The position numbers and the translations under genes were made by a program. The notes under the pieces were generated by a model that was given only the letters and a program-made list of their open reading frames with translations, searched no databases and was not told the DNA's origin. A stretch of DNA of 64,000 nucleotides from Mimachlamys varia (lineage: Eukaryota > Mollusca > Bivalvia > Pectinida > Pectinidae), in contig OX392538.1 in the NCBI GenBank assembly GCA_947623455.1, positions 34,533,001 through 34,597,000 on the forward strand, written 5' to 3'. How positions within the stretch are numbered: position 1 is the first letter of the stretch; every line of letters starts with the position of its first letter. This document shows positions 12,756-24,470 of this stretch, one piece after another.

Positions 12756-12900
12756 ACTAGAAATGTATGTGAAAAATAAATGCCCCACCCCATATGAAAT
12801 AAGTTCTCCATGCTTATTACGTATGCGAAGTTTGAAGACAATCGGATCAGTAGTTATTTAAATAAGTTGGTTACATTACCATGGGACGGGACGTGAAACG
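12756..12900 (+). repeat. dispersed repeat ending in a decayed GGGAC tract, copy 1
   Basis: Colinear with 30584-30725 through AATAAATGCCCC, TTCATGCTTATTA-like, CAATCGGATCAGTAGTTATT, TAAATAAG and GTTACATTACCATGGGACGGG. In this copy the GGGAC tract is short and interrupted by substitutions. Confidence 0.65.
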
Positions 12901-12937
12901 ACTGGACAGGACGCGACGGATAAGGGTAACACGATAT

Positions 12938-12953
12938 GCCCCCCCCCCCCCCT
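12938..12953. repeat. poly-C tract
   Basis: A C-run of about 14 bases, followed by a G-rich GGCGGGGGCAT that could pair with it. Confidence 0.6.
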
Positions 12954-13062
12954 CCATTTCATGGCGGGGGCATACATATGTTCAGTATATGCAAACATTC
13001 ACGTGTGTTAAGGCAGTCCGTTCAGTCAATTTTCTCGTCAATCTGTCCCATTCTGACACTAG

Positions 13063-13102
13063 TTAACGCTATTATATAATCAGCCTGTTCTGTCATGATG
13101 TT
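13063..13102. repeat. isolated diverged monomer of the 37-bp family
   Basis: TTAACGCTATTATATAATCAG followed by CCTGTTCTGTCATGATG matches the 37-bp unit of the array downstream, in its flank form (AATCAGGCTGTTCTG rather than AACCATGTCGTACTG). Confidence 0.4.
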
Positions 13103-13624
13103 TTAAATTAGCGTTATTATTTCGTTAAAATGATATTGATTTTTGGAAAACGAGTGCAGTAATCAGTTGTCAAGCTGTCAAATACACGGCGACTCGGACG
13201 TGACTTCCGTTGATTCCGAAAGTCGTTCTAAATTGGAACCATATCATACACAGAAGATGACAAATAACCAAAGCCGAAAACATTATCTAAATTACAATGT
13301 ACTAACCAACAGACGAGAACACGGAAACCATGTATTTGACACAAGGCTTCAAAACAATTACTGTGTATTTGATTATCAAGGTTATACAACTAAAAACACA
13401 ATGTATTTTCCAGAATGTTCCGATGTTATGCAGCATTTTCGATTTTATTTTTTCAGAAATTTCAGTTTCAGTCATTTTAGCATACGTCCATCCATTTGAC
13501 CCCAAAAAATATCCGATTATTTATTTTTGATATTTGGAATTTTTACTTCAATTCTGACATACAGACAGTTTGATATATCATTATCTATGTGTTACCTGAC
13601 TATTTTGTTAATAGTCGATATTCC

Positions 13625-13690
13625 AGTTTGGTTCGGTTTAGTTTTATTTTTAACGTCCTACTAACAGCTAAGGTCACTAATCTGGCTGGT
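13625..13690. repeat. SINE tail-like fragment
   Basis: TTTAGTTTTATTTTTAACG followed by TCCTACTAACAGCTAAGGTC resembles the 3' portion of the SINE at 26728-26953 in the same orientation on this strand. Confidence 0.45.
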
Positions 13691-13699
13691 CGCCTTTCA

Positions 13700-16300
13700 T
13701 TCAATACAATTTTGTAATCAGGTTGTTCTGTCATCAGTCAGGTCTGTGAATAAGCATGTCGTAGGCCATGCGTCAATACACTTGTATAACCATGGCATAC
13801 GTTCATGGAATAATATTATTGCCATGCCGCCTATCATGAGTTAATAACTTGTACAGCCTTGTCGTTCTGCCATGAGTCGATACGATTGTATAACAATGCC
13901 GTACTCCTTTTGGTCGATCCTATAACAGGGTATGATAATGTCGTAATGCCATGATTTAGTACTATTGTATAACCATGTCGTACTGTCATGATTAATACCA
14001 TTGTATAACCATGTCGTACTGTCATGAGTTTATACTATTGTATAACCATGTCGTACTGTCATGAGTTAATACTATTGTATAACCATGTCGTACTGTCATG
14101 AGTTTATACTATTGTATAACCATGTCGTACTGCCATGAGTTAGTACTATTGTATAACCATGTCGTACTGTCATGAGTTAATACTATTGTATAACCATGTC
14201 GTACTGTCATGAGTTTATACTATTGTATAACCATGTCGTACTGCCATGAGTTAATACTATTGTATAACCATGTCGTACTGTCATGAGTTAATACTATTGT
14301 ATAACCATGTCGTACTGCCATGATTAATACTATTGTATAACCATGTCGTACTGCCATGATTAATACCATTGTATAACCATGTCGTACTGCCATGAGTTAA
14401 TACTATTGTATAACCATGTCGTACTGCCATGATTTAATACTATTGTATAACCATGTCGTACTGCCATGATTAATACTATTGTATAACCATGTCGTACTGC
14501 CATGATTAATACTATTGTTGCCTTTCACCAAGGCGGCCGGGGTTCGATTCCCGTCCGGACGTGAAAAGGTATGGGGTCACCTGCCCGACTACGTGGGTTT
14601 TCTCCGGGTACTCCGGTTTCCTCCCACAATAAGACCCCTCGCGCGCTAATATCCGGGCCAACAAGAGTGATTAATATAAGTTGTATAACTTGTTTTATAA
14701 TTGTTGTAAAATAAATAAAGTTTATATAATATATCTTAATATTATTGTATAACCATGTCGTACTGTCATGAGTTAATACCATTGTATAACCATGTCGTAC
14801 TGTCATGATTAATACTATTGTATAACCATGTCGTACTGCCATGACTTAATACTATTTTATAACCATGTCGTACTGCCATGAGTTAATACTATTGTATAAC
14901 CATGTCGTACTGCCATGAGTTAATACTATTGTATAACCATGTCGTACTGTCATGATTAATACTATTGTATAACCATGTCGTACTGCCATGATTAATACTA
15001 CTGTATAACCATGTCGTACTGTCATGAGTTAATACCATTGTATAACCATGTCGTACTGCCATGAGTTAATACTATTGTATAACCATGTCGTACTGTCATG
15101 ATTAATACTATTGTATAACCATGTCGTACTGTCATGATTAATACCATTGTATAACCATGTCGTACTGTCATGAGTTATTACTATTGTATAACCATGTCGT
15201 ACTGCCATGAGTTAATACTATTGTATAACCATGTCGTACTGCCCTGAGTTAATACTATTGTATAACCATGTCGTACTGCAATGAGGTAATACTATTGTAT
15301 AACCATGTCGTACTGTCATGATTAATACTACTGTATAACCATGTCGCATTGCCATGATTAATACTATTGTATAACCATGTCGTACTGCCATAGGTTAATA
15401 CTATTGTATAACCATGTCGTACTGCCATGAGTTAATAATATTGTATAAATATGTCGTACTGACATGAATAATGCTATTATATTACCATGCCGTACTGACA
15501 TTAATAATACTCTTGTATAACCATGTCGTAATGTCATGAGTAAATACTATTGTATAACCATGTCGTACTGACATGATTAATACTATTGTATAACCATGTC
15601 GTACTGCCATGATTAATCAATTGTATAACAAAGTCGTACTGCCATGAGTTTATACTATTTTATAACCATGTCGTACTGTCATGAGTTAGTACTATTGTAT
15701 AACCATGTCGTACTGCCATGAGTTTATAATATTGTATAACCATGTCGTACTGCCATGATTAATACTTTTGTATAACCATGTCGTACTGCCATGGGTTAAT
15801 ACTATTGTATAACCATGTCGTACTGTCATGAGTTAATACTATTGTATAACCATGTCGTACTGTCATGAGTTAATACTATTGTATAACCATGTCTTACTGA
15901 CATGATTAATGCTATTGTATAACCATGTCGTACTGTCATGGGTTAATAATATTGTATCACTTTGTCGTAATGCCATGATTTAGTACTATTGTATAAGAAT
16001 GTCGTACTGCCATGAGTTAATACTATATTGTAATCAGGCTGCACTGTCATGAGTCAATACTGTTGTATAACATATGACACGAGTAAATACTATTACCACG
16101 AGTCAATGTAATACGCTTATTAGGCAGTCCCACCATGGGTGAGCACACATGTGAAATTTGACTGTACTGTCATCTATTTATGTTGCATTCAATGTGTTTT
16201 ATGCCATGATTTAATGTCTCTGCATAAGCTATATTCTCATGAATCGATGCTTTTCCTTATGCAAGCTGTTCTATTACGAGCTAATGTCATGTTGTTATCA
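13700..16300. repeat. 37-bp minisatellite, about 50 homogeneous units with diverged edges
   Basis: The core at about 13925-16060 repeats the unit TACTATTGTATAACCATGTC then GTACTGCCATGAGTTAA. The period is 37 bp (TATAACC begins at 14041 and 14078), with 36-bp variants that lose one base (ATGATTAA). Edges at 13700-13925 and 16015-16300 are much more diverged. Several edge units share a different middle, TAATCAGGCTGT. Homogeneous core with diverged edges is the pattern expected from unequal exchange. The array is split by a SINE at 14518-14736. The period is not a multiple of three and no continuous frame runs through it. Confidence 0.9.
14507..14747 (+). mobile_element. 5'-truncated tRNA-derived SINE inside the 37-bp array
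   Basis: The inserted body is about 14518-14736. It has a pol III B-box-like GGTTCGATTCC, a central domain TTTTCTCCGGGTACTCCGG then TTTCCTCCCAC, the block CCCCTCGCGCGCTA, and a tail TTGTTGTAAAATAAATAAAG. The A box present in the fuller copy at 21603-21858 is missing. The array motif TAATACTATTG at 14507-14517 is repeated as TAATATTATTG at 14737-14747, consistent with an 11-bp target-site duplication. The central domain resembles that of bivalve SINEs (the Meta-type domain, from memory). Confidence 0.8.
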
Positions 16301-19300
16301 TGAATGAATTCAAAATTTTACTTTTTTTAGTTCAAATTACAAAGTTGGGCAGTTATGTGTTTCGTATTGGACTTAGGTTATCCTTCCACAATATCATGTG
16401 GTGGTTAAAAAAGCATGATGCTTAATTTAGAAATATAAATATGCATTATTGTGTCTATCTAAAATGGAAGGAATGAGACGTTTCAAAAATGCACATACCT
16501 TACAGTGCAAAATAATGTAAGTCATGTTCATGATACATGTATCAGTAAGTTAAATAATCTATGTTTTCATGACACTTTTGCCTTCAACAGAAAAGGTCAT
16601 CATAAAAAACGTTGTTCTTTATGGTCAGATGTTTTTTATCAGCAGAAAAGAACTATGGCTTTCATAGTCTTTCAAAGTATAATTGTATTTTTGATTTGTA
16701 CATATTTCGTTTGAGTCATGGTTTAGGTCATTTTCAGTCGACGCCCAACACACTTACAAGTATTTACCAGGATACCTCCTTACATGCTAATGTCTCTTTA
16801 TTTCAATCAAATGTCTCAAAATATTTACAAACTTTGATCTTCTTACTAGCCCATGTCTTTTTTAATTTAATCAAATTTGGTTCCTAAGACATGCTGAAGT
16901 TTTAGCATGTGAACGAAGACGGGTCACAAGCAGGCCAAGGTGTCCTAATTAAAGAAAAACGTGTCATTCGGATACAATTTCATGCTTCTTTGCCGTGTTA
17001 TTTAATAGTATTCCTTCAATGTAAGCCGCTTAAAATGTATGTCACTCATTGCACGCATGATGGCGTGATAATAGTGGTTTGGTGTTTAATTTTACTTGAT
17101 GCCAAAAGAACCAAAATAATTTAAAATATTACTATGGCATTTCGTTATTACGGTAGTGTCATAATAACACGAATGCCGTAAGAAAGTATTATAGCTTAAA
17201 TTTAGCAACCATACTAAACGCCAACACACCTGGAATGAATTGAATTACCTATACATAAGGAAAGGATACAGAAATTAAAACAATATGTCACGAACCTCAT
17301 GAAAACAGAAAAATCAAGATGACATTTGTCAATATGTTTGTTGTCGAAACAATAAATGTATACAAGTCAACAGATTCAAGGCAGTGAAAGCGTTTTTATA
17401 CGTTTCATTTTAACTTAAATGTTCACATATCACCCGAAATACGGAATAAAAATTGAAACTCGTCATCTCGAACTTGTGTTAATCGAATACCCCATTTAAC
17501 TCGAAGTATTTTTTCAGCCCCGTATTGAAGTATTGAAACCAATCTACCTCGGATACTCGAATAATACGTTTTTTTGTTGTCCGGTCGACATCGAGAAAAC
17601 ATTATTCGACTGCATTTAATGAAAAAGAAAGAAACAAAAAACAAAGAATTGCCCCATATGGTTACTCCATTTTACAAAAGTTACTTTGAAGACAATATTA
17701 AAAACTTTTCAGCGACTTCTAGGATCCTCAATTAAAGGAAACGTTTGTCTGACGATTCTATAAAATAAACGTAGGACAGGCTTAGCAGCAGGTAACGATG
17801 GTAGTCTCGGTGTTCATTGTTATGATTGCCATTATAAAGTTAAAACCGAAATACAGGGGCCATAGTGGCTAAAATGTCAAGGTATCTGACATTCTTACTT
17901 GTTTACCAATAGTTCTCCACGAGGCCTTCATGAGGCAGATAACAAGTACTGACTATGGGTAGGTGTATGTTTATCAAAACGAAATTGAACAAACACAACC
18001 AAAATAGAGAATGACGTACGCTGAAGTATATTTAATGGAAATTAAGATGCATTTATGCAAATATGACATACATGTTTATATCATTTGATTTTAACGAACA
18101 CTTATTGTTTAAATTGTGTTTTTTCTTCATGTTCAGTTGTCACCTCGGTCCATGTTATTGTGATTTAATATCATCGTCTTAAATCAATGACTATTACGTC
18201 AGTTTTCATGGGTTATTAACTTACTTTTTCTGACCCTGAACATGATTATAATTTAATTATATATTAATCAATACTCATGTAAAAGTATAATTATCAAAGC
18301 TCCCAGTCTGGATGCGTTTTCCGTAATAAGCCGCCAAACGCGACATTTTAATGACAGACGAACAATTCACTAGTAAATAGACAAATGCTATCTGTTAACC
18401 GAACTATTCAAAAACAACACATATACTACAGGCAGTGTAAACATAAATACAGATATGTAGTAGAAGCAAGTCGGTCATCTGATAACAAAGACGGAAGTTT
18501 CCGATTTGCATATAAAACGATTGGAATAGACAATGAAAATGAAAGCAATGATATCAGTAGGAATAATCAGTATTTTGTTTACGCTTTTCCCAAGTAAAAT
18601 GACCATGCATTGCACATTTGCACTATATACAGAAATACAGAAGTTCAGGCACAAAATGACATATCGATAAATCCATATTTCTTTGGCCTATTCATGGGCC
18701 CATCTGTGTTATCATTACACAAAGAGTGTACATAAACTGTATTTAATATTCTCGTTTTCCTGTCTGAATACGTTATCATAGAACCATACTACATACCGAC
18801 AAACAAATCTGCGTATATGTGCCACAGTATCTAATAACCTCCTTTAAGATATTAGTGCATCTGTACTTAGTTTACAAAAGATATTTCACAGAAATGTGTT
18901 TCAAAAACTATATTTGATTTGCAAAAGAAAATAACTGCAAAAATTTTTAAAACAAGATTACTGCAAATATCAAAAGATACATGATAAAGTTCATGAAATT
19001 TGTTCTCTTTTGAAGCAAAGACGCATTACTGATACCATGATCTGCTTTTGCTGCAAAAAAAAAATTACAGTGATTTTCTCAAAGGCCCATTGATGAAGTG
19101 TGTGTTTCTCCTTTAAAATGGTTAAAAATATGACGACTTTAAGGATTTCTTTCAACAACTGGAGAAGATTAATTACGCCTGCATCCAAGCCTGATAGTCT
19201 TAATGAGGTTTTAGGAAAAAATATGTCTTAGTTGGTAATTTTCAATACGAAATTAAAACTTGAAAATATAGATTGAGTTGCTGGAATGTTTAGGTCCGTG

Positions 19301-19810
19301 TCAAATTCTAAGAAGTAAAGCAATAAAGTTGGATTCAAATTGATTGTTTCCTGGAACAGAAGTTCGAAACTCAATAAAGCAAAGTGTTTGTAAGAAACTT
19401 GTAAAGTTAATCATTAGAGACGCTGAATAGTCAGGTTATCGGTGTCATGGCTTCATAATGATTAAAGCCAGCTAATAGAGTTTTCCTATCTCCGTTGATA
19501 TGTCTTATCATTTATTTTGCATAAATGAAGCATTGTTATAATATGAGGAATTCAGAAATATATATAGTCGAATTAATCAGGGTGTTAAGGCTTAGTCAAG
19601 CCTGAAGTTGTACGCATTCATTTTAAGGATCTTTATTCAGGTACATCAATTGTATGTGAAATTCCATACCTGATAAACCTAGTGCTTAATGTGTTGTCTC
19701 GTTGCAATATTAAATGATACATATACATATACATCTAAATAATTAAATCCCCTTACTTTCTTTATACACGTAAAGTGATAAAGCTAAGTACAGCATCGTT
19801 ATTAAATCAC
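16301..19810. other. no gene recognised
   Basis: AT-rich DNA. A weak hairpin lies at about 17134-17180 (GGCATTTCGTTATTA against TAATAACACGAATGCC). A TCGAA-rich repeat at 17440-17610 resembles 1550-1690. A 70-codon frame at 18385-18597 is hydrophilic but has no family motif. Confidence 0.45.
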
Positions 19811-19812
19811 AT

Positions 19813-19818
19813 GTTTAT
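19813..19818 (-). promoter_or_regulatory. candidate polyadenylation signal AATAAA
   Basis: TTTATT on the plus strand gives AATAAA on the minus strand, 45 bases downstream of the stop codon of the candidate two-exon gene. Confidence 0.35.
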
Positions 19819-19862
19819 TTGTAATTCCCATACATGTGTATTGTATGGGATGAAATTAAGGC

Positions 19863-20160
19863 TTAATTAATTTCTTTCATTAAAGCAGTATCGGCACGGC
19901 CTAAGGAATACTTTCGCTGTAAATAAAGAGACACGGCGTATCGCACCTGATGAGACTTATCCCAGACACGCCATACCGTACCTAGGATTGTAAGGATGAG
20001 CTCTACGCTCTTACAGAGACAAGCATAATATGTCAATAAAAAGGATTTGTTGTAAGTAAACATTACTTACCGTGCACGCGCAAGATCCGATTACGATAAA
20101 CACGTGTAAAGCGGCGAGAACATTCGACCATGTTTGGTTGCCTTGGCGATGTATCTGCAT
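19863..20160 (-). CDS. candidate two-exon gene for a 47-residue secreted peptide
   Basis: No family was recognised. Exon 1 coding part is 20160-20071. Its ATG sits in the context GCGCCATGC and opens a 30-residue segment: a polar start with Arg at 5 (MQIHRQGNQTWSN), then a hydrophobic core (VLAALHVFIVIGS) and CACT, which fits a signal peptide. It ends at a strong donor, CACG|GTAAGTAATG. A 154-base intron (20070-19917) ends in a pyrimidine tract and TTTACAG. Exon 2 (19916-19863) continues in the same phase for 17 residues, RKYSLGRADTALMKEIN, then TAA. An AATAAA follows at 19818-19813. A CCAAT/TATA pair lies upstream at 20349-20372. The mature part contains basic pairs and a Gly-Arg, compatible with, but far from proving, a processed peptide. 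The donor-proximal intron is also open in one frame, and each signal alone could arise by chance in AT-rich DNA. Confidence 0.32.
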
Positions 20161-20348
20161 GGCGCCAGTGACTTTAATCCATGTATAACTGCTACACTGA
20201 TATAATTTGAAGTATAAAATGAATATCTGTCCTTTAGTCCATCAATTTTATAATCCTGCACAGTGTTTCAACAGCGTTCCGCGTTCCGTACAACAATCTG
20301 CAGCATCCGTATTGGTGATATTTCGCACATGGTCACAGAACGATTGTA

Positions 20349-20372
20349 TGGTCTATATAATAGCCAATCGTA
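20349..20372 (-). promoter_or_regulatory. candidate CCAAT and TATA promoter
   Basis: On the minus strand the sequence reads GATTGGCTATTATATAGACC: an inverted CCAAT box followed at once by a TATA-like TATATAG. A start site about 30 bases downstream would leave a 5' leader of about 165 bases before the ATG at 20160. The leader includes a short upstream frame of 20 codons (ATG at about 20332). Unusually close spacing of the CCAAT and TATA boxes lowers confidence. Confidence 0.25.
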
Positions 20373-20540
20373 GTGTTTGTATCAGGAAGACGTCGGCAGT
20401 GTAAACCGATATTGGCGTTGCTATGTTGCGGTTTTCCTCGACGAATCACAACGCACGATACATCAATATGTCCTGCTGGAGATCAAATAAAAGTCGGCCT
20501 GCAACACGAACTTGTTTTTTTCATCAATTTCAATGATTGT

Positions 20541-20797
20541 TTTATTGATTATCAGGTTTGTCGACTTAACAAACGATAAACGAAGTTCAACGACACGTAT
20601 AGATTGACAGACAGACAGACACTATATCCTAAACTATAACTGATCAAAATGATCCTCCTAGCAAAAACAAATTTAAGAACACCGAATTCGTCTTCTTCAG
20701 ATGTGCAGGTTGGTTCCCTTGGCAATACTAGAAGTCGTAGAGACCATGTCTGATCCCACAGCATCAGGAGCAGAGGTCATTAGCCGGGTCAGAATTC
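20541..20797 (-). CDS. candidate terminal exon with 3' UTR (coding 20797-20697)
   Basis: On the minus strand, a pyrimidine-rich acceptor (CTCTTTTGTCTCCTCAG) precedes two leading bases and 32 codons ending ...SSIAKGTNLHI and TGA at 20697. The encoded tail is rich in Ser/Thr and polar residues. AATAAA lies at 20546-20541, about 150 bases after the stop, so coding end, UTR and polyadenylation signal are in a plausible order. No upstream exon of matching phase was convincing. The plus strand of the same segment is also open (20701-20928), with a pyrimidine tract and CAG just before it, so either or both readings may be accidental, or the segment may be a conserved repeat. No family recognised. 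Confidence 0.25.
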
Positions 20798-21592
20798 CTG
20801 AGGAGACAAAAGAGATTAGGATAAAAATACTTGATAGCCTGCATTTTCCAACTAGACACATTATTTCTTATCGTTTTAAATGTAGGAAATTCCAATGCCA
20901 TTATAGGATACTTTCCATTGATTCTTGATTCTTGGTGCTAGCTTTTTAAATGGTGTTGTGTACCTGATATGTTGTCGCAGAAGGGTTTATAAAAAAATAA
21001 TGCTTATCAAGCAATTGTTTCTGCTAAAGGTAATGGATACGAACGAGATATATTATTCTATTGGTTCGCATAAGTCATATGTTCAAAAGTATGGTTGTTC
21101 GAAATTATAATATTTTAAGATAGATCTAATGAAAGGAAACAAGGTTTGAACACCGACGTTTACATCTTAAATCATACACCCTTCATGCAATGCAAACCAA
21201 AGGTTATCATTATAAGATATCAAAACCAATGCATCCATCTTGCAGGTATGGCTTAAGAATTATACCTGTCACCCGCACTGCATGATTCGTAACAGGCGAC
21301 TATGGTTCATATCTTTCTTTTCTGAAAAAAAACCTTTTTCCTTCCTAACTTCCTTCCTAAGGAAATGGGTACTTCGCCCCGACCGAGACAAAACAAGAAA
21401 TAAAAAAATTATAATTGTTGTTCCCTATTTAACATTTAACATTTAAGCGCAACTGTTTTTGACAGGATGATATGTATTGCTATGTTCCTTCGGCATATAG
21501 TAGGTCAAGTACACCAACATACCATGTCTTCACATACAAACACGTGTGAACGTATACATAACACACAAGGAAGCACATCCTTAAATGGCATT

Positions 21593-21868
21593 AGAAGTAA
21601 AATCGGATGTTCGACCTGATAGTGATCGGGTGGTGCAATGGATAGTGCACTTTCACCAAGGCGGCCGAGGTTCGATTCCCCCGATATGACATGAAAAGGT
21701 ATGGGTCTTCAGTTCGACCACATGGGGTTTCCTCCAAGTTCTCTGGTTTTCTGCTACATTACTTCCCCTCGCGCGCTACAATCCGGGCCGAAAAGAGTGA
21801 TTTTATTTATCAGCTGAATATCTTTTTAAAAAGTTAATATTTATTTTGAACTTGAAACAGAAGTAAAA
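21593..21868 (+). mobile_element. full-length tRNA-headed SINE with 10-bp target duplication
   Basis: The body is about 21603-21858. The tRNA-like head has an A-box-like TGGTGCAATGG and a B-box GGTTCGATTCC about 30 bases later. Then come TGAAAAGGTATGGG, the domain GGGTTTCCTCCAAGTTCTCTG, CCCCTCGCGCGCTACAATCC and an AT-rich tail. Perfect direct repeats AGAAGTAAAA flank it at 21593-21602 and 21859-21868. It is the same family as 14518-14736. It would need a partner LINE for reverse transcription and encodes nothing itself. Confidence 0.85.
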
Positions 21869-21928
21869 GTCTGCAAAAAGCACTTACTTTAAGCAAGATA
21901 AGCGTTTGCTTAATTTCAATTAAAATAA

Positions 21929-22072
21929 CAATATCTAAAAGATAATATTGCTGATGATATTCTACCTTAGACTAAATATTTTATTAAATGAAAATAAAAA
22001 AAATATCTAAAAGATAATATAGCTGATGATTTTCTACCTTAGATCAAATAATTTACCAAACCTATTCCTACC
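21929..22072. repeat. 72-bp tandem duplication
   Basis: ATATCTAAAAGATAATAT and the following CTGATGAT, TTCTACCTTAGA occur twice with a 72-bp offset (21931 and 22003), with few differences. Confidence 0.75.
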
Positions 22073-24041
22073 TTTTTTTCTTAGAGATGTGACACATGTT
22101 TCCGTCTCTAATGTAATATTATCAATTTTGATTTCATGCTTCACTATTTATGTTAACCTATTTATTCACTTTTGTATTAGGTATCGATAAACAAACAAAC
22201 TCTGTATTGTATTAGCTTATATAAACAATTGCGTTACCTAGGTTGCGCATATTACACAGGTTGCATGTTCCGCAGACATAAAGCATAGTTGTTCCACTAT
22301 CGAATATCTTTTTTTAAAAATGCATCTGTCGCCTAAACCTAATTCAATATAAGCAACCATACACTATGATTTGGCGTCTTCACTCTCTCTATCATGTTGA
22401 ATTGCATTTCCTATAACGGGGTTAAAAGAACATAAACATGTAATACATTGCTACTAACATAACCCATTTTATGTGCAGTAATACATATCCAAATATCTAG
22501 AGAGATAACATTTACCGATATTCGTAGTAGCATGGTAAATATCGCGTGTACGATATAAGAGGAGTCAGACACAGATAATTAGCCTTGCGTGCGATCCTTA
22601 TCTCAATCGGAAACTAGCTCAAAATCAAATAATCACAGGTAATCTGTTATAGTTACACCGTGTCTAGATGTCTAGTAGGCGAGTACAAAACATTGAGTAA
22701 TCACCGATTCATGGCACGTTCTTAACCATGATGTCATGGGTATTTCTAAGATAAGGTTTGATATCTAATTTGCTTTTTCAACATAAGTGAAGGGATTTTA
22801 GCATACATATTTGAACCAGGAATGCATACACCAATAATGTTGTAAAAACCTATTTATGATGATATAAAAACAATACTATAGGTTAGTCCAGCACAGCGCA
22901 TGGTTTGGTAAATTGCGTCTGGTTAGAAAACCAGACAAGTCATTAAAATATAGGTCAATTTCGTATGTAAATTGGCTTAAGGCTAAATAATGGCAAGATA
23001 GAACAGTTGAAAACAAACTGGTTTATTACAGTGAAAAGTAGGATTTAAAATAACAATGTTATTACCGAATGTAATAAAAAGAGACACATCACAAGATAAG
23101 CTTCTGGTCCAAAAGCTACTGATGAAAACAATGTTTATCAAATAGTAGATGAATGGTAGACAGTATAGTTAGTATGTATTGAAAAGCAACACATTTTCAA
23201 GTATTTTTGTAAAACAACGATACTCGAGATTCGAATAATATCAATCAACAAATCTGACCCTTAGTTGTTCATAAGATGTAAAACACAAAATGACCAAACA
23301 GAAAATAATATTACAGCTTTACTAGTACTCACCTCACATTAAAAGACCGTTATTACATTGCAAGGATAAAGGAAATAAAATATACCTTGTAAACGATACC
23401 TAATTGAAACTGAAATGTCGACAGGTATCATGTTCAGGCAGTCTAAAAATGTTTCACTTGACGCTTTTGCAGAACAAGAAACGCAATGGTATGTATCGAC
23501 ATAATATGAATTATGATATTATGTTCAGAAACACTATAGAATCGCATCAAGCAATACTAAATATTACCGTGTATCAATTTGGACAACTTTCTTTTTAAGT
23601 CAGTCGTTTTAAATACAAATCGTTCTTTACATCCTTACATCCAACCAAAGAATTTTGTTACGCACAAAGGAAAAACAAATATCCATACTTAAAGGCAATG
23701 TTATGAAACAGTTTTCTGACTAAAAAGCATTGGAATTACCCATCATTGTTGAAAATAATAATATGACAAACAAACAAGGATACCCCGGTTATTAATATGA
23801 ACTAATTGATTCGTGTACCAACAAAGATAATTTATCAGAAAATATCATACAATTTATTTACAAACAACAACTTATTTTTTGTTTCGTTACCGTCTGTTCC
23901 AGACTGTTTTGCATTCTAAATGTTATAGTGGAGCATTAATTCAACAAAATCTATAATGTTAATTGTGTTTAGACATTAGATGAAATAGATTAAAAATCTT
24001 CAAGGCGAAAGAAAACGATTGAGAAATTAGAAAGTATTAGT
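22073..24041. other. no gene recognised
   Basis: AT-rich spacer without recognisable repeats or frames. Confidence 0.5.
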
Positions 24042-24225
24042 GGAAGATAACGTAACACACACATGTGATGCACCTTTTAAATTTAGTAATAGATACAGTA
24101 TGGCGAAAAAAAGAATTAAACTGCATCATACAGCTGCTTCGTCCTCCTAGGACTCTTCAGTGATGCTAGGGGCCAAAAGGTAGGAATCCAAAATTTCTAA
24201 ACTAATGTAGAAGCAGAAGGGTCCG
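24042..24225 (+). repeat. dispersed repeat, copy 1 of pair with 32971
   Basis: Shares in order with 32971-33155: GTAACACACACATG, TAGTAATAGATAC, CATCATACAGCTG, TTCGTCCT, GATGCTAGGGGCCAA, GGAATCCAAAA and AACTAATGTAGAA. No coding capacity. Confidence 0.65.
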
Positions 24226-24470
24226 GTGCGTAAGTCTGGAATATCTCTTATAGAAAATATCTCTAATAGAAAACTTTATCATATAAACTGCACACTCGTA
24301 TGGCATGTTCTTCAGCGCATTGTATTGCTTATGGTATTACATCTAGCAGCGGGGAACCAGGAACAGGCTGTCCCGAAATAACCATCTTTGATAGGATTTA
24401 TTCCACTGATGTGAGATTCGCGTGTAGACTATTTGTCATTGACTAATCACCGAGTATAGCTTACATAAGG
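24226..24470. other. higher-GC patch with small open frames, undecided
   Basis: A 48-codon ATG frame runs on the plus strand from 24300 to 24446. On the minus strand an overlapping frame of 36 codons is also open. Neither matches a family that I know, and no splice or polyadenylation signals support either. Confidence 0.2.

Noticed and set aside
13143..13499. 118-codon frame
   Set aside because: Starts at TTG, has no family motif, and two other frames over the same bases are also open.
13925..16060. CRISPR-like array of 37-bp repeats
   Set aside because: Units abut directly with no unique spacers, and the genome is animal. It is a minisatellite.
18385..18597. 70-codon hydrophilic frame
   Set aside because: No recognisable domain and no promoter, splice or polyadenylation context that stands out.
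21625..21680. tRNA gene
   Set aside because: A and B boxes are present but no full cloverleaf was found, and a SINE body and target duplications follow.
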